Positions 51,048 through 59,951 of a stretch of DNA of 64,000 bases are shown here, in pieces (the first letter of the stretch is position 1; each line of letters opens with the position of its first letter). The position numbers were made by a program, and so were the translations under genes. The stretch is from Bradyrhizobium xenonodulans (GTDB lineage Bacteria > Pseudomonadota > Alphaproteobacteria > Rhizobiales > Xanthobacteraceae): the NCBI RefSeq assembly GCF_027594865.1, contig NZ_CP089391.1:3254501-3318500 (forward strand), given 5' to 3'. A model generated the notes under the pieces. That model was not told the origin of the DNA, did no database searches, and worked only from the letters and a program-made list of their open reading frames with translations.

Positions 51048-52301
51048 ATGACACCGCGCCTCGATTTCACCAGCGAGGCCTTCTTTCGCGATCCACCCAA
51101 GGCCATCGCCGCGTTGCGCGCGCAAGGCCCTGTGGTGGCGACGCGATTTCCTATCGTCGGCGATGTCTGGATCACAGTGACCCATGATGCGACGGCGCAG
51201 GTGCTGAAGGACGGCGCGACCTTCACGCTGCGCAAGGAGGATGGCAACGTCGCGGGCCTGCGCTGGTGGATGCCAGGGATCGTCAGGACCATCGCCAACA
51301 ACATGCTGTCGATGGACGAGCCGGATCATACGCGGCTTCGCAGCATCGTGGACGAGGCCTTTCGTCGCCGCGCGATCGTCGCGATGGAGCCGCGCATCCG
51401 CGCCATTGCCGACGGTCTCGCCGGCGAGCTGTTTGCGAACGGAAGCCCGGCTGATCTCATCCCGCGCTATGCGCGCATCCTGCCGCTCGCGGTGATCTCG
51501 GAGCTCCTGGGCCTGCCTCCGGCGGATCGGCCAAAATTCATCGCCTGGGCCAACGCGATGTCCTCGCTGACGAATGCCGTCAGCTTCTTCCGTCTGCTGT
51601 TCGCGTTTCGCAAGATGCGAGACTACCTCGCACAACAATTGCAGATAGCTCGCGAGCAGGGCGGCGAAGGGCTGATTGCCGAACTGGTCCAGGTCGAGCG
51701 CGAGGGCGGTCAGATCACCCCGGGCGAAATGGTGGCGATGGTATTCCTGCTGCTCGGGGCAGGCTCGGAAACCACCACGCATCTCATTAGCGGCTCAATC
51801 TACGAGCTGCTCAGGAATCCGGGTGTGCGCGACTGGCTGGAAGAGGACTGGAGCCGCACCTCGCTTGCCGTGGAAGAGTTTTTGCGCTTCGTCTCGCCGG
51901 TGCAATTTTCCAAGCCACGCTATGTGCGGCGGGATGTCGAGCTCGAGGGCGTGCGCTTGAAGAAGGGCGACCGCGTTATGGTCATGCTGGCCGCCGCGAA
52001 CATGGACCCCGCGGTGCACGACCAGCCCGAGCGGCTTGACCTGGAACGCAAGCCCAACCGCCATATGTCCTTCGGCACGGGAATCCATTTCTGCCTGGGA
52101 CATCAGCTCGCACGGATCGAGGCGATCTGCGCGCTTCAGGCCCTGTTCACGCGCTGGCCGCGGCTTGGTCTTGCGGTCGAGGCTTCGCAGATCCACTGGC
52201 GCAAGCGGCCGGGGATTCGCATGATTGCGAAATTGCCCGTGATTGCCGATGCCGGCGAGAGACGGCGGTCAAGCGAGGCAAAGCAGTTGCTCGCAAGCTA
52301 G
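51048..52301 (+). CDS. Cytochrome P450
   Basis: A 417-residue soluble bacterial P450. The haem-thiolate motif [10 protein letters not shown] carries the axial Cys; the I-helix has AGSETTTHL with the oxygen-activating acid-alcohol region; EEFLR holds the ExxR motif. Substrate unknown and no ferredoxin or reductase gene is directly adjacent, though fpr lies 0.5 kb upstream and could feed it. Confidence 0.92.
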   Translation: MTPRLDFTSEAFFRDPPKAIAALRAQGPVVATRFPIVGDVWITVTHDATAQVLKDGATFTLRKEDGNVAGLRWWMPGIVRTIANNMLSMDEPDHTRLRSIVDEAFRRRAIVAMEPRIRAIADGLAGELFANGSPADLIPRYARILPLAVISELLGLPPADRPKFIAWANAMSSLTNAVSFFRLLFAFRKMRDYLAQQLQIAREQGGEGLIAELVQVEREGGQITPGEMVAMVFLLLGAGSETTTHLISGSIYELLRNPGVRDWLEEDWSRTSLAVEEFLRFVSPVQFSKPRYVRRDVELEGVRLKKGDRVMVMLAAANMDPAVHDQPERLDLERKPNRHMSFGTGIHFCLGHQLARIEAICALQALFTRWPRLGLAVEASQIHWRKRPGIRMIAKLPVIADAGERRRSSEAKQLLAS

Positions 52302-52392
52302 GCGGAACTTCGACGTTCCCCGATGCAACCGCGAAACAAACCCGGCGGGCCATGCGTTGGCGAACTGCGGACAATCATGATTGGAGCAAAGC

Positions 52393-52629
52393 ATGCCCCA
52401 TGGAGGCAAGACGCATATCGGTTCAGGCGCGCACGGCAAGGGCGCAGGTAATGGAGCGCTGACTGATATCCCCAAGGACAAGATCGGCGATAACATGATC
52501 CTGTCGAACCGCGACAAGGCGCAGCATTCCGACATTCGCGGCATGGATGGCAAGTCCATCCAGACCGAACAATATCAGGACCATGCAGCCAATCGGCTCA
52601 TTGAGGAGCCGGAGATCGACGAGACCTGA
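52393..52629 (+). CDS. Small hydrophilic, probably disordered protein
   Basis: A 78-residue protein rich in Gly, His, Asp and Lys (MPHGGKTHIGSGAHGKGAG at the start), with no hydrophobic core. The ATG at 52393 has TTGGAGC upstream at good spacing; the TTG in that sequence (52381) is part of the ribosome-binding site. No domain recognised. Followed by a strong terminator. Confidence 0.55.
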   Translation: MPHGGKTHIGSGAHGKGAGNGALTDIPKDKIGDNMILSNRDKAQHSDIRGMDGKSIQTEQYQDHAANRLIEEPEIDET

Positions 52630-52654
52630 GAGGGACGTTCCTCCCGCTCGACTT

Positions 52655-52685
52655 GCGGACCGGTGTTCAGCCGGTCCGCTTTTTT
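52655..52685 (+). terminator. Intrinsic terminator overlapping the 3' end of the DUF763 gene
   Basis: GCGGACCGG - TGTTCAG - CCGGTCCGC is a perfect nine-base stem with a seven-base loop, followed by TTTTTT. It ends the plus-strand transcript of the small gene at 52393. The stop codon of the convergent DUF763 gene (52667-52669) lies in the loop, and the A-tract and stem encode its last residues KKRTG. Confidence 0.9.
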
Positions 52686-53917
52686 GTCGGCGCGAGATCG
52701 CGCTCCCAGCCGAACACGGAGCGGCCGTCGAGATCGGGTGAGGCGGCACGCTCACCGGCGATGTAGGTCTCGACTGACGGGCCCTGCGCGGTGCTCTCCA
52801 GCCGCCGCGCCTGGTCGTCGAGGCGCTTGATCGCCTGCATCTCCTCCTCGCGTCCGAGCCCGGCGTTCTGGATCGCACCTTTCAGCACGCGGATGGTCTC
52901 GTCATAGACCTTGATCGGGACGGGGTAGGGATGCCGGTCCTTGCCGCCATGGGCGAGCGAGAAGCGCGCGGGATCGTTGAAACGATAAGGCGCACCGTGC
53001 ACGATCTCGGCCACCATAGCCAGCGAGCGCACTGTGCGCGCGCCGACGCCGGGCGTCAGCAGCAATTCCGGGAAATCAACTGGGCCACGCTCGGCCGCGG
53101 CCGCCAGCGTGCCGTGCAGGCGGCGTGCGAACACGTCCTTGGGGCGCACATCGTGATGCGCCGGCATGATCAGGTGCGGAAGCATGGCCTGCGCAGGTTC
53201 GGGCGCAATCCCCGTGAGCCGTTCGAACTCGGAGACGATGCGATCCGGGCCGAGATCGCTGAGGAGCTCAAGCTGCGCGCTGCGCGAGACCTCGGCGCGG
53301 TGGTCGGTGAGATTGACGATCTCGCCCTGCTGCGGCCCGTCGATCGCACTGTGCGGCGTATCGACGAAACTCTTCAGCGCCTCGGAATGCCAGTGATAGC
53401 GGCGGGCCTGCCGCTTGTCGCCGTTCATGCCCTGCTGAACCACCGTCCATTTGCCGTCGGCGGTGACGAAGAAGCCGTGGAGATAGAGATCGAAGCCGTC
53501 CTGCACCGCGGCGCTGTCGACCTTCGCCACCAGACGGCTGGCGCGCGTGAGCTTCACGCCATCGAAGCCGACGCGGTCGCCGAGCTGCAGCAGTTCGTCC
53601 GGCGTCTTGCGCGAGTGTTGGCCGCGGCCGCCGCAGACATAGATGCCGAGCTCATCCTGGAGCGGTCCGAGCCCGCGCTTCAGCGCGCCGATCACGGATG
53701 TGGTGATGCCGGAGGAGTGCCAGTCCATTCCCATGACGGCGCCGAACGACTGGAACCAGAACGGATGCGAGAGGCGCTGGAGAAACGCGTCGCGGCCGTA
53801 ATGATGCACGATCGCCTGCGTGACGATCGCACCCAGCGAGGCCATACGGCTCGCCAGCCAGGGCGGAACCCGGCCGGTGTGGAGAGGAAGATCGGCGCTG
53901 CCGGTACGTCTGGTCAT
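52667..53917 (-). CDS. DUF763 family protein
   Basis: A 416-residue protein starting TGSADLPLHTGRVPPWL, the hallmark of DUF763, a family shared by archaea and some bacteria. HYGRDAFLQRLSHPFWFQS and the SVIGALKRGL segments follow. A helix-hairpin-helix-like stretch is possible around residues 275-300 (PGVGARTVRSLA), which hints at DNA binding. Function unknown. The coding end is embedded in a terminator for the convergent gene. Confidence 0.85.
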   Translation of the reverse strand: MTRRTGSADLPLHTGRVPPWLASRMASLGAIVTQAIVHHYGRDAFLQRLSHPFWFQSFGAVMGMDWHSSGITTSVIGALKRGLGPLQDELGIYVCGGRGQHSRKTPDELLQLGDRVGFDGVKLTRASRLVAKVDSAAVQDGFDLYLHGFFVTADGKWTVVQQGMNGDKRQARRYHWHSEALKSFVDTPHSAIDGPQQGEIVNLTDHRAEVSRSAQLELLSDLGPDRIVSEFERLTGIAPEPAQAMLPHLIMPAHHDVRPKDVFARRLHGTLAAAAERGPVDFPELLLTPGVGARTVRSLAMVAEIVHGAPYRFNDPARFSLAHGGKDRHPYPVPIKVYDETIRVLKGAIQNAGLGREEEMQAIKRLDDQARRLESTAQGPSVETYIAGERAASPDLDGRSVFGWERDLAPTKKRTG

Positions 53918-54046
53918 GAATGCCCAAGATTAGCGCAGTTCGGTGACGGTTGCATCAGCGGAATGCTGCGTTGCACAGGGTGGGGGGAGCGAAAGCCCGC
54001 CGGCAGGCGTTGAGCCGGCTATGTGAATGCAAGCATGGGGACAGCA

Positions 54047-55189
54047 ATGAATTGGCAGGCCGTCATGGCCGACATCGACAGGATGCTCGGCTGGATACCC
54101 TCGTGGTTTATCGGCCTCAGCCTGGTTGCCGGCGCGATCCTGTTTGCCCTGTTCGTGTACAGGGTCGCAATCTGGCTGCTCGACCGCGCCTTCGGAACCC
54201 GCTTGCCGCTCTTGAGCGTGTTCATCGAGCGCACGTCGGGCCCGGCCCAGCTGGCGCTTTGCCTTGCCGCCGTCGCACTGGTCCTGCCGCTCGCGCCGCT
54301 CGACGACACGATCCGCACGCCCTTGATGCGCCTGTTCGTCGTCGCCTTCATCGCCCTGATCGGCTGGATCTCGATCCGGATCGTCGACATGAGCGCGGCG
54401 CGATATCTACAGAATTTTCGTGATGTCACCGAGAACTTCGTTGCGCGCAAGCACGTCACGCAAGTCCGCGTGTTCAAGCGCGTCACCGACACCATCATCG
54501 TCATCATCACGGTGTCGACCGCGCTGATGACGTTCGACTCGGTCCGGCAATATGGCGTCAGCCTGTTCGCCTCGGCCGGCGCGGCCGGTATCATCGTCGG
54601 TCTTGCCGCGCGGCCGCTACTCAGCAATCTGATCGCGGGCTTGCAGATCGCGATCACCCAGCCGATCCGCATCGAGGATGCCGTCATCATCGAGAACGAG
54701 TGGGGCTGGGTCGAAGATATCGCCGCGACCTATGTGGTGATCCGGCTATGGGACTGGCGCCGCATGGTGGTGCCGCTGTCCTACTTCATCGAAAAACCGT
54801 TCCAGAACTGGACGCGTGACACCGCGTCGCTGATCGGCGTCATCGCGCTGCATGTCGACTATCGCGCCGACGTGCCGCGCATCCGGCGCTGGCTGGAAGG
54901 GGCGGTGAAGGAGTCCAAGCTGTGGGACGGTGCGGTGGTCAATCTCCAGGTGATCGACGCGGATTCGCGCACCATCGAGCTGCGCGCGCTGGTCAGTGCG
55001 CGAAACGCGCCGCAATCCTGGGATCTGCGCTGCGAGATGCGGGAGAAGCTGATCGCCTTCATCCGCGACGAGATGCCGGAGGCCCTGCCGCGCGAACGCG
55101 CGATCCTGATTCCGTCGGCCAACAATGACGCCGAATTCCTGCAGCGTACGACGTCGCCGGAGACGATGCGGGCGAGCGCACGCAACTGA
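54047..55189 (+). CDS. Small-conductance mechanosensitive ion channel (MscS family)
   Basis: A 380-residue channel. Four or five hydrophobic segments lie before residue 205; the pore-lining helix is GAAGIIVGLAARPLLSNLIAGLQIA (glycine/alanine-rich, about 178-200). A beta domain follows (PIRIEDAV, WGWVEDI). It releases solutes under membrane tension. Start at ATG 54047 has GGGGAC upstream; ATG 54035 and GTG 54023 are alternatives. Confidence 0.88.
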   Translation: MNWQAVMADIDRMLGWIPSWFIGLSLVAGAILFALFVYRVAIWLLDRAFGTRLPLLSVFIERTSGPAQLALCLAAVALVLPLAPLDDTIRTPLMRLFVVAFIALIGWISIRIVDMSAARYLQNFRDVTENFVARKHVTQVRVFKRVTDTIIVIITVSTALMTFDSVRQYGVSLFASAGAAGIIVGLAARPLLSNLIAGLQIAITQPIRIEDAVIIENEWGWVEDIAATYVVIRLWDWRRMVVPLSYFIEKPFQNWTRDTASLIGVIALHVDYRADVPRIRRWLEGAVKESKLWDGAVVNLQVIDADSRTIELRALVSARNAPQSWDLRCEMREKLIAFIRDEMPEALPRERAILIPSANNDAEFLQRTTSPETMRASARN

Positions 55190-55202
55190 ACCCGAGCGCC
55201 GA

Positions 55203-56126
55203 TCAGCCGGCGCCGACCACGGCCGCGCCGGCGCGCCGCTCGGCGCGCGGTCGCCGTCTGCGCAGTTTACGTCGCGCCCAGATGAGCAGGCCGGTCGACA
55301 GCAGCGTCAGCAGTGCGATCGACGTCACGACGTTGAGCGGCGCGGCGATCAGGGCCGACCAATTCCCCTCGTGAATCAAGCGCGGCCAGTTGCGCGGCAG
55401 CGGTGCGATCTCCGACGAAGTGACGGCATAGGCGCGCAGCTCGCCGTCCTCGTAGAGCCGCGCCATCGTGCGCCCGCCGCGTGAGCCGATCGAGATCACA
55501 TTCGATAGATCATGGGACGCCGCGACCACGCCTATCGCATCCGGCAGGGAGAGGGGACGGCCGCCGCCGGCCGGCGCGGCCCCGCCCTGAAACGTCAGGC
55601 CGAAGGCCATGCATAGGCCGGTGAGTGGGCTCAGGAAGATCGGCGGCAGTGCGAACCAAGCCGTGCCCTTGTGCCATCCGGAGAGCGTGTTGCGCAGCCG
55701 CGGCAGCCCCATGAAAATGCCGAGCACCATGAGGGCGATCATGGCGACAGTTGAGCTCGTCACCAGCCATGCCTGGCCGAGCAGCCGTTCATGCGTGACG
55801 CGTGCCCACAGGAAGAGATCGGGGAGGCCGGAGCTGGCGGCGGCCGGTGCGCCCGTTGCGAGATCAATCACCGGGCCTCCCGTCCCTTGCAGCGTCATCC
55901 GGTGCGCGGCGGCGTTGATCGAAAGCCCGCGTGCCTTGCTGTCAGGATCGTATCGCTTCACCAGCTCGACGATGCGTGCGGACTCGATCGGCGCGCCGCC
56001 AATGCCGTTGACCTGCACCAGAGGCTCGAAGGACAGGATCAGGCCGGTGACGATGATGGCGAGCAGGGGGAACGCAAAGATCAGCGTGATCCAGCGATGG
56101 AGTGTCAACAGGAAAGGCTTGCTCAT
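55203..56126 (-). CDS. PepSY-associated transmembrane protein
   Basis: A 307-residue inner-membrane protein with a typical PepSY-TM layout: N-terminal helix LTLHRWITLIFAFPLLAIIVTG, PepSY-like periplasmic segments, and helices around residues 128-150, 165-185 and 265-285. Relatives work with siderophore receptors or ferric reductases. No TonB receptor is nearby. Start at 56126 is preferred to the upstream ATG because of GGAGA at good spacing. Confidence 0.82.
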   Translation of the reverse strand: MSKPFLLTLHRWITLIFAFPLLAIIVTGLILSFEPLVQVNGIGGAPIESARIVELVKRYDPDSKARGLSINAAAHRMTLQGTGGPVIDLATGAPAAASSGLPDLFLWARVTHERLLGQAWLVTSSTVAMIALMVLGIFMGLPRLRNTLSGWHKGTAWFALPPIFLSPLTGLCMAFGLTFQGGAAPAGGGRPLSLPDAIGVVAASHDLSNVISIGSRGGRTMARLYEDGELRAYAVTSSEIAPLPRNWPRLIHEGNWSALIAAPLNVVTSIALLTLLSTGLLIWARRKLRRRRPRAERRAGAAVVGAG

Positions 56127-56303
56127 TCTCGATCTCCGGCGATGCCAGGCTTTGGTCGCCCAGCGCGTCCCCGAAGACAAATGATGCTTTGTCCATGTTG
56201 TTCGCGTTGATCTGCGACAAATGGAGTGAGGGCCGTCAGGTTGGTGCGATCGCCAATCGTTTGCAGGTTCGAACTTCGTCAGCAGTCTTAGCCATACAGC
56301 CTG

Positions 56304-57104
56304 CTACTGGCGCGTCGCCCTGGTCGCGCCGCGCAGGCCTGCCTGCTGCTGGATCGTGTCCAGCTCGCCCGAGGACTGCTCTTCCGTGACGAAGCGGTTG
56401 AGCAGGGGCAGGGCGTCCTCGCGCCCCTTCGGGATCGCGATGGCCATGTGCTCGGCGCCCCAATTGCCGTCGAGAATTTTCGCGCCCGGCATCTGGTCGG
56501 ACATCTCGAACAGCGTCGGCTTGTTGGTCGCGTAGAGATCGATCTCACTGCTCCCGAACATGGCGATGGCGACCTTGACGCTTTCGGCGGGGACGATGGT
56601 TGCATTCTTGAACTTGGTCGGCAGGGTACGCTCGGAGGTCGAGCCTTTGGTGACGCCGATCTTCACGCCCGGTTTGTCGATGTCCTCGATCTTGCCGATC
56701 GGGGAGCTTGCCGGCACCAAAAAGCCGAGTTCGATCGCCAGCACGGGCTGGGTGAAGCTGACCTCGTTCGCACGCGCCGGCGTGGCATTGGTGACGGTGA
56801 AGTCGACCTGGCCGTCGTGGATCGCGGTGACGATGTCGGCCACGCGCTGAAACCTGACATAGTCGATACCGACGCCGAGCCGCTTTGCGAGCGCGCCGCC
56901 GAGATCATAGGCAAGGCCGTGCGGCTTGCCGGCGGCATCCGTCACCATCGAGGTCGGGCTGCCCGGATAGATGCCGACCCGCAAGGTGCCGCTTGGCGCC
57001 AGCAGCTTGGCCTCGCCATCGGCGCGCGCGGGCGCGCCGATGAGGCTGATGACCGCGACCGCGAGCAGGGCGGTGCGCGCGAGGCGTCCAGAAGGGGTCC
57101 TCAT
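56304..57104 (-). CDS. Amino-acid-type periplasmic solute-binding protein (family 3)
   Basis: A 266-residue binding protein with a signal peptide (residues 1-28, cleavage near PARA/DG). The mature part GTLRVGIYPGSP, then YDLGGALAKRLGV and DFTVTNATPARANEVSFTQPVL are classic SBP_bac_3 motifs. No permease is adjacent. It follows the TctC-type gene by ten bases on the same strand, so the two are co-transcribed away from tetR. The ligand may be an aromatic or dicarboxylic acid by context. Confidence 0.85.
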   Translation of the reverse strand: MRTPSGRLARTALLAVAVISLIGAPARADGEAKLLAPSGTLRVGIYPGSPTSMVTDAAGKPHGLAYDLGGALAKRLGVGIDYVRFQRVADIVTAIHDGQVDFTVTNATPARANEVSFTQPVLAIELGFLVPASSPIGKIEDIDKPGVKIGVTKGSTSERTLPTKFKNATIVPAESVKVAIAMFGSSEIDLYATNKPTLFEMSDQMPGAKILDGNWGAEHMAIAIPKGREDALPLLNRFVTEEQSSGELDTIQQQAGLRGATRATRQ

Positions 57105-57114
57105 GTGAAAGACC

Positions 57115-58095
57115 TTACTGTGCCTTGATGTTGGCGGCCTTCAGCACCGGCTCCCATTTGGTCGCCTCGGCGTGCATATAGGCGTCGAAATCCTTGGAGG
57201 AGGAGCCGAGCGGAGCAGCCCCGATCTTGCCGAGCGTCGACAGCACGTTCGCATCCTGCAGCGCCGCCTTCAGATCGGTTTCGAGCTTGGCCACGATTTC
57301 CGGCGGCATCTTTGCGGGACCGAGGACGCCCCACCAGACCGAGACGTCGTAGCCGGGGACGCCGGACTCTGCGACCGTCGGCACATCCGGCAACGCCTTG
57401 GAGCGCTCGGCCGAGGTCACCGCGAGCGCGCGCACCGGGCCGCCTTCGAGCTGGCCGATCGCTTCCGCAAGCGGATTGATGCTGAGCGGGATCTCGCCGG
57501 CGATCACCGCCGTCAGCGCCGGGGCGCCGCCCTTATAGGGGATCGCGACGATCTTGGTGCCCGACATGTGCTTCAACAGCTCGCCGGCGAGATGCGCCGA
57601 GGTGCCGTTGCCGGACATGCCGTAGGAGAGCTTGTCTGGATCCTTCTTGGCGGCGGCGAGGAGATCGCCGAGCGTCTTGTAGGGGCTGTCCTTGGCGACG
57701 ACGATCGCGAGCGGCGAGGAGGCGACTTCGGTGATCGCGGTGAAATCCTTGAACGTGTCGTAGGGCACGCTCGGATAGATGAACTGGTTGAGCGGATGGC
57801 CGCTCGCGACCAGGATCAGCGTGTAGCCGTCGGGCGCGGCCTGCGTCAGCGCCTGCGAGGCGACGATGCCGCCGGCGCCGGGGCGGTTGTCGATCACCGG
57901 CTGCTGGCCCCAGGTCTTCGCCAGTGCCTGAGCGAGCGTGCGCGCCAGTACGTCGACGGCGCCACCGGCCGCGTAGGGCACGAGGATGTGAACCGGCTTG
58001 CTTGGGTAATTGTCGGCGGCCTGCGCGGCGCCGCCCGCCAGCAGCAGGCTAGCCCCCAGCATCAAACCGCCGATTGTCTTGTTCAAACCCAGCAT
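57115..58095 (-). CDS. Tripartite tricarboxylate transporter binding protein (Bug/TctC)
   Basis: A 326-residue periplasmic protein of the Bug family. Signal peptide to about residue 27 (AAQAADN). Family motifs: YPSKPVHILVPYAAGGAVDVLAR and NRPGAGGIVAS. No tctA/tctB membrane genes are near. Divergent from tetR with a 115-base shared region, so probably under the same operator. Ligand likely an aromatic di- or tricarboxylate by context. Confidence 0.88.
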   Translation of the reverse strand: MLGLNKTIGGLMLGASLLLAGGAAQAADNYPSKPVHILVPYAAGGAVDVLARTLAQALAKTWGQQPVIDNRPGAGGIVASQALTQAAPDGYTLILVASGHPLNQFIYPSVPYDTFKDFTAITEVASSPLAIVVAKDSPYKTLGDLLAAAKKDPDKLSYGMSGNGTSAHLAGELLKHMSGTKIVAIPYKGGAPALTAVIAGEIPLSINPLAEAIGQLEGGPVRALAVTSAERSKALPDVPTVAESGVPGYDVSVWWGVLGPAKMPPEIVAKLETDLKAALQDANVLSTLGKIGAAPLGSSSKDFDAYMHAEATKWEPVLKAANIKAQ

Positions 58096-58170
58096 TTTCC
58101 AGCACTCCTTGTGGGCGTTCGCGCTCCGGCCCCGGTTTTCCGAGCCGTCCGGACGCCGCCCCTAGTTTTT

Positions 58171-58207
58171 GTTGACGAGACCTGATCTTTTGTACGATAG
58201 TACAAAT
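58171..58207 (+). promoter_or_regulatory. Promoter with perfect operator before tetR
   Basis: -35 TTGACG (58172-58177), 17-base spacer, -10 CGATAG (58195-58200). The operator TTTGTACGATAGTACAAA (58189-58206) is a perfect inverted repeat with a four-base centre and overlaps the -10. The transcript would start near 58207, only a few bases before the ATG at 58211. The 37-base block recurs at 33401-33437. Confidence 0.7.
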
Positions 58208-58210
58208 CAC

Positions 58211-58921
58211 ATGGTACGCAAGCCCACCAGCAAGGAAACGGCCCGCAAGCCGAACATGCGCGAGGCGATCCTCGCCGCGGCCGAGGAGCTGTTCGCCACC
58301 AACGGCTTCAACGCCGTCTCGGTCCGCGACATCGCGCAAGCGGCCGGGGCCAATCCCGGCAGCGTGACCTATCATTTCAAGACCAAGGACGGCCTGCTGC
58401 TGGAGATCTACCGGCGCCATTGCGGTCCCATGAACCTGCGCCGCTCCGAGTTGCTCGCCGCTGCCAAACGCGTGCGCGATCTTCAGGACCGGCTCGAAGC
58501 GGTCGTGCGCGCCTATGTGGTGCCGGCCTTCACCTCGGGCAGCGATCTCGCCGGCGGCGGAGCGCGCTTCACGCGGCTGCGCGCCGTGATGTCGGCGGAA
58601 GGCAACGAGGTCGCGCGGAAAATCATCGCGCAGACGTTCGACGACACCAGCCACGCCTTCATCGATGCGATCCATGAGAGCCTGCCGCACGTTCCGCGCA
58701 CCGATATCGTCTGGCGCAGTCACTTCCTGCTCGGCGCGCTCTATTATTCGCTGGTGACGCCGGATCGCGTCTCGCGCCTGTCGCGCGGCGAGGCCGACGG
58801 GAGCGATGCCGCCAGCGCCATCGAGCAATTGGTGCAAGCCACCGTCGCCGCATTCCAGGCGCCGGCGCTGGATCAGGCAGCGCCCACGCGGCGGCGGCCG
58901 GTCGTCAGCAGCAAGACTTGA
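58211..58921 (+). CDS. TetR family transcriptional regulator of the aromatic-acid operon
   Basis: A 236-residue regulator. The N-terminal HTH is GFNAVSVRDIAQAAGANPGSVTYHF (about residues 34-58), preceded by a basic stretch. The C-terminal ligand domain is variable. It heads the ligI-like/dctA/galB/galC operon and is divergent from the TctC-type gene, so local control is likely. It probably binds the palindrome that overlaps its own promoter. The start at 58211 would give an almost leaderless mRNA; ATG 58256 is an alternative. Confidence 0.88.
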   Translation: MVRKPTSKETARKPNMREAILAAAEELFATNGFNAVSVRDIAQAAGANPGSVTYHFKTKDGLLLEIYRRHCGPMNLRRSELLAAAKRVRDLQDRLEAVVRAYVVPAFTSGSDLAGGGARFTRLRAVMSAEGNEVARKIIAQTFDDTSHAFIDAIHESLPHVPRTDIVWRSHFLLGALYYSLVTPDRVSRLSRGEADGSDAASAIEQLVQATVAAFQAPALDQAAPTRRRPVVSSKT

Positions 58922-58994
58922 AAGAAACCGCCGAGCGAAGGCGCGGCCTCGCGCTTCCGCTCGCAAGCGGACCATGTAACGGGGTGTTTGGGAA

Positions 58995-59951
58995 ATGAAC
59001 AGGCGGGAGTGCTTGCAACTCTTGACCGGACTGGCAGGCTCCACGCTCGCGGGCGAAGCGCGCGCGCAGAGTGCCGAGAAGGCGATCCCGACGATCACCC
59101 CGCCGGATCCAGATCCGAAGACGCCGTCGTTCAAGCTGCCGCCAAAATCCTGCGATAGTCACACCCATATCTTCGGGCCGACATCACGTTACCCCTTCTC
59201 GGAGAAGCGCCCCTACAACACGGCCGATGCACCGCTGGAGACGTTCCGCGGCCTGCACGAAAAGATCGGCGTCGAGCGCTGCGTGATCGTCAATGCGACC
59301 GTGCACGGCACCGACAATCGTGTCGTCACCGACGCCATCGCCCAGAGCGAAGGCGCCTACAAGGGCATCGCCAACGTCAATGACGAGATGACCGAGAAGG
59401 AGCTGGCGGCGCTCGACAAGGGCGGCATCTGCGGCTGCCGCTTCGCCTTCCTCAAGCGCCTCGGCGGCGTCGGCGACATGACCAAGTTCCAGCGTATCGT
59501 GCATCGCGTCGCCGAACTCGGCTGGCATATCGACGTCTATTTCGAGCCCGGCACGATTCCCGAGTTCGCGCCCATCCTTACCGCGATGCCGACGCCTTAC
59601 GTGATCGACCATATGGGGACGGTGCAGGCGGGGAAGGGGCTAGATGATCCCGGCTTTACCGCGCTGCTCGATCTCCAGAAGAAGGACGAGAAGTGCTGGG
59701 TCAAGATCACGGGGCTGGAGCGTGCTTCCGCGGCCGGCAAGCCGTTCCATGACGCCGTGCCGTTCGCGAAGGCGCTGATCGACAATGCGCCGGATCGTGT
59801 CATCTGGGGCACCGACTGGCCGCATCCCAACGTCAAGATCATGCCGAACGACGGCGATCTCGTCGATCTGATCCCTCTCTACGCGCCCGATGCGAAGGTC
59901 CGGCAAAAGCTGCTGGTCGACAATCCCGCGCGTCTGTTCAAGTTCAGCTGA
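58995..59951 (+). CDS. LigI-like lactonase (2-pyrone-4,6-dicarboxylate hydrolase family) with signal peptide
   Basis: A 318-residue amidohydrolase. The core from CDSHTHIFGP (His56, His58) through IDHMG and WGTDWPHPN matches LigI, which opens 2-pyrone-4,6-dicarboxylate to 4-oxalomesaconate. Before it lies a Tat-like signal peptide: NRRECLQLLTGLAGSTLAG and a cleavage site near ARAQ. LigI is normally cytoplasmic, so export is unusual. It is tandem with a second, unexported copy (stop/start overlap TGATG). Confidence 0.82.
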   Translation: MNRRECLQLLTGLAGSTLAGEARAQSAEKAIPTITPPDPDPKTPSFKLPPKSCDSHTHIFGPTSRYPFSEKRPYNTADAPLETFRGLHEKIGVERCVIVNATVHGTDNRVVTDAIAQSEGAYKGIANVNDEMTEKELAALDKGGICGCRFAFLKRLGGVGDMTKFQRIVHRVAELGWHIDVYFEPGTIPEFAPILTAMPTPYVIDHMGTVQAGKGLDDPGFTALLDLQKKDEKCWVKITGLERASAAGKPFHDAVPFAKALIDNAPDRVIWGTDWPHPNVKIMPNDGDLVDLIPLYAPDAKVRQKLLVDNPARLFKFS

